In this document: one piece after another, positions 22,296 through 22,825 of the stretch
Layout: every line of letters begins with the position of its first letter
Position numbering within the stretch: position 1 is the stretch's first letter
From: Oscillospiraceae bacterium
GTDB lineage: Bacteria > Bacillota_A > Clostridia > Oscillospirales > Ruminococcaceae
Direction of reading: 5' to 3'
Length of the DNA stretch: 22,825 bases
NCBI GenBank assembly: GCA_017523995.1
Contig: JAFWUX010000158.1
Span: 1-22,825, forward strand
The notes under the pieces: model-generated
What the model was told of the DNA's origin: nothing
What the model saw: only the letters and a program-made list of their open reading frames with translations
Database searches by the model: none
Program-made: the position numbers and the translations under genes

Positions 22296-22658
22296 TCAGA
22301 TTTTCGATGTGTTTTTGATAAGTGCCAAGATATCAGCAGGTTTGAGCACCTTGCCCGACGAAACGAGCTTCTCATTGATCACAAGCGCAGGCATGGACAT
22401 TGCGCCGTACTCCATGATTTTCTGCAAATCGGTGATATACTCTACCTTGACGCCCATACCCTCGACAGCATTGACAGTATTATCATAGAGCTGATGACAG
22501 GCTTTGCATCCCGAACCGAGAACTTTAATACAGCAAATGCCATCAACAGTTTTGCCGCAGCAAGTGGATACTGATTCGCTTACAGTCTGTTCTCCGCCAC
22601 AACAGCAGCATGAAGTTTCCTCTTTCTTCTCTTCCTTTTTCTTACCGAATAACGCCAT
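22296..22658 (-). CDS. Thioredoxin-like small redox protein with Cys-rich leader (120 aa)
   Basis: AGGAGG precedes the ATG at 22658. Residues about 42-117 form a short thioredoxin/glutaredoxin-like fold of the MTH895/redox-active disulfide protein 2 type, with the active CxxC in GSGCKACHQLY and a cis-Pro loop in MSMPALVINEK. The N-terminus adds a charged stretch (KKKEEKKEE) and Cys clusters (SCCCCGG, STCCGK, GICC) that could bind metal. The gene begins 12 bases after the permease gene. In other Firmicutes such proteins are found beside UPF0718/ArsP-type permeases, so the pair may handle thiol-reactive metalloids or another thiol-linked substrate. That role is inferred from context. Confidence 0.85.
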   Translation of the reverse strand: MALFGKKKEEKKEETSCCCCGGEQTVSESVSTCCGKTVDGICCIKVLGSGCKACHQLYDNTVNAVEGMGVKVEYITDLQKIMEYGAMSMPALVINEKLVSSGKVLKPADILALIKNTSKI

Positions 22659-22670
22659 GATATGAACCTC

Positions 22671-22825
22671 CTAAATAATGTAACTCTGAATGAGATTGAA
22701 GAAGTATCCGACAAGGATAATACCAACTGTGCAGATTGCAATGAAAATGCCAAGCAGTTTCGGCTTTATCGCTTTTTTCAGCATAATCATAGATGGCAGC
22801 GACAGCGTAATCACGCCCATCATAA
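22671..22825 (-). CDS. C-terminal end of a UPF0718/ArsP-like permease (5' part outside window)
   Basis: The last 50 or so codons of a membrane protein end at TAG 22671-22673. They contain a hydrophobic stretch (MMGVITLSLPSMIMLKKA), a basic turn (KPK) and a final membrane helix (GIFIAICTVGIILVGYFF). The ITLSLPSMIMLKK pattern and the thioredoxin-like neighbour fit the permease group often annotated as UPF0718 or ArsP-related. The stop codon overlaps the AGGAGG of the next gene, so the two are translated from one message. Confidence 0.65.
   Translation of the reverse strand, partial: MMGVITLSLPSMIMLKKAIKPKLLGIFIAICTVGIILVGYFFNLIQSYII

Noticed and set aside
1..22825. CRISPR array, tRNA or rRNA genes, transposase or integrase
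   Set aside because: No regularly spaced short repeats, tRNA folds, rRNA segments or DDE/recombinase motifs were seen on either strand.

Overview
The window looks like chromosomal DNA of a gut or rumen Clostridium-type Firmicute close to Ruminococcus (Oscillospiraceae). The grounds are a dockerin-bearing secreted leucine-rich-repeat protein, cytosolic BspA-type leucine-rich repeats, Spo0A- and SpoVT/AbrB-type sporulation DNA-binding domains, strong AGGAGG ribosome sites, sigma-A promoters with 17-base spacers and moderate GC. The genus is inferred from gene content only.

Layout. 1-5011 (minus): a two-gene operon. A large TIR / membrane segment / beta-propeller protein is followed by a two-helix membrane protein with Rossmann (RCK/TrkA-N-like) modules that runs off the left edge. 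The TIR keeps the catalytic-type glutamate motif, so the pair could be a sensor that alters NAD and a nucleotide-binding membrane partner. 5236-7334 (minus): a secreted leucine-rich-repeat/dockerin protein. 7570-7774 (minus): a free-standing structured small RNA of unknown family with its own promoter and terminator. 7885-9890 (plus): a cytosolic leucine-rich-repeat protein and a possible coupled 31-residue ORF. 10582-11772: an XRE-like coiled-coil regulator and a stand-alone Spo0A C-terminal domain, with promoters that face each other. 12009-14557: three decayed genes (HtrA protease, an unidentified exported protein, a histidine kinase) with frameshifts, nonsense codons and truncated ends. 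15041-19193 (plus): a LysR regulator, then metE and metF overlapping by 14 bases, which is a methionine-synthesis unit. 19635-21865: a LURP-one/YxjI-like protein converging on an operon of a six-helix membrane protein and a zinc-ribbon protein. 22296-22825 (minus): a permease end and its thioredoxin-like partner.

The most unusual feature is a dispersed family of about 320-base cassettes, all on the plus strand, at six intergenic places (about 5108, 10001, 11803, 14645, 19281 and 21961). A full copy has a leader with an 11-base inverted repeat spanning the ribosome site, a 58-residue ORF made of a SpoVT/AbrB N-terminal DNA-binding domain plus a novel conserved tail ending in YIG, and a terminator hairpin whose stem varies in a compensatory way. 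Three copies (10001, 14645, 21961) are full and three are truncated. They sit at the seams between gene modules.
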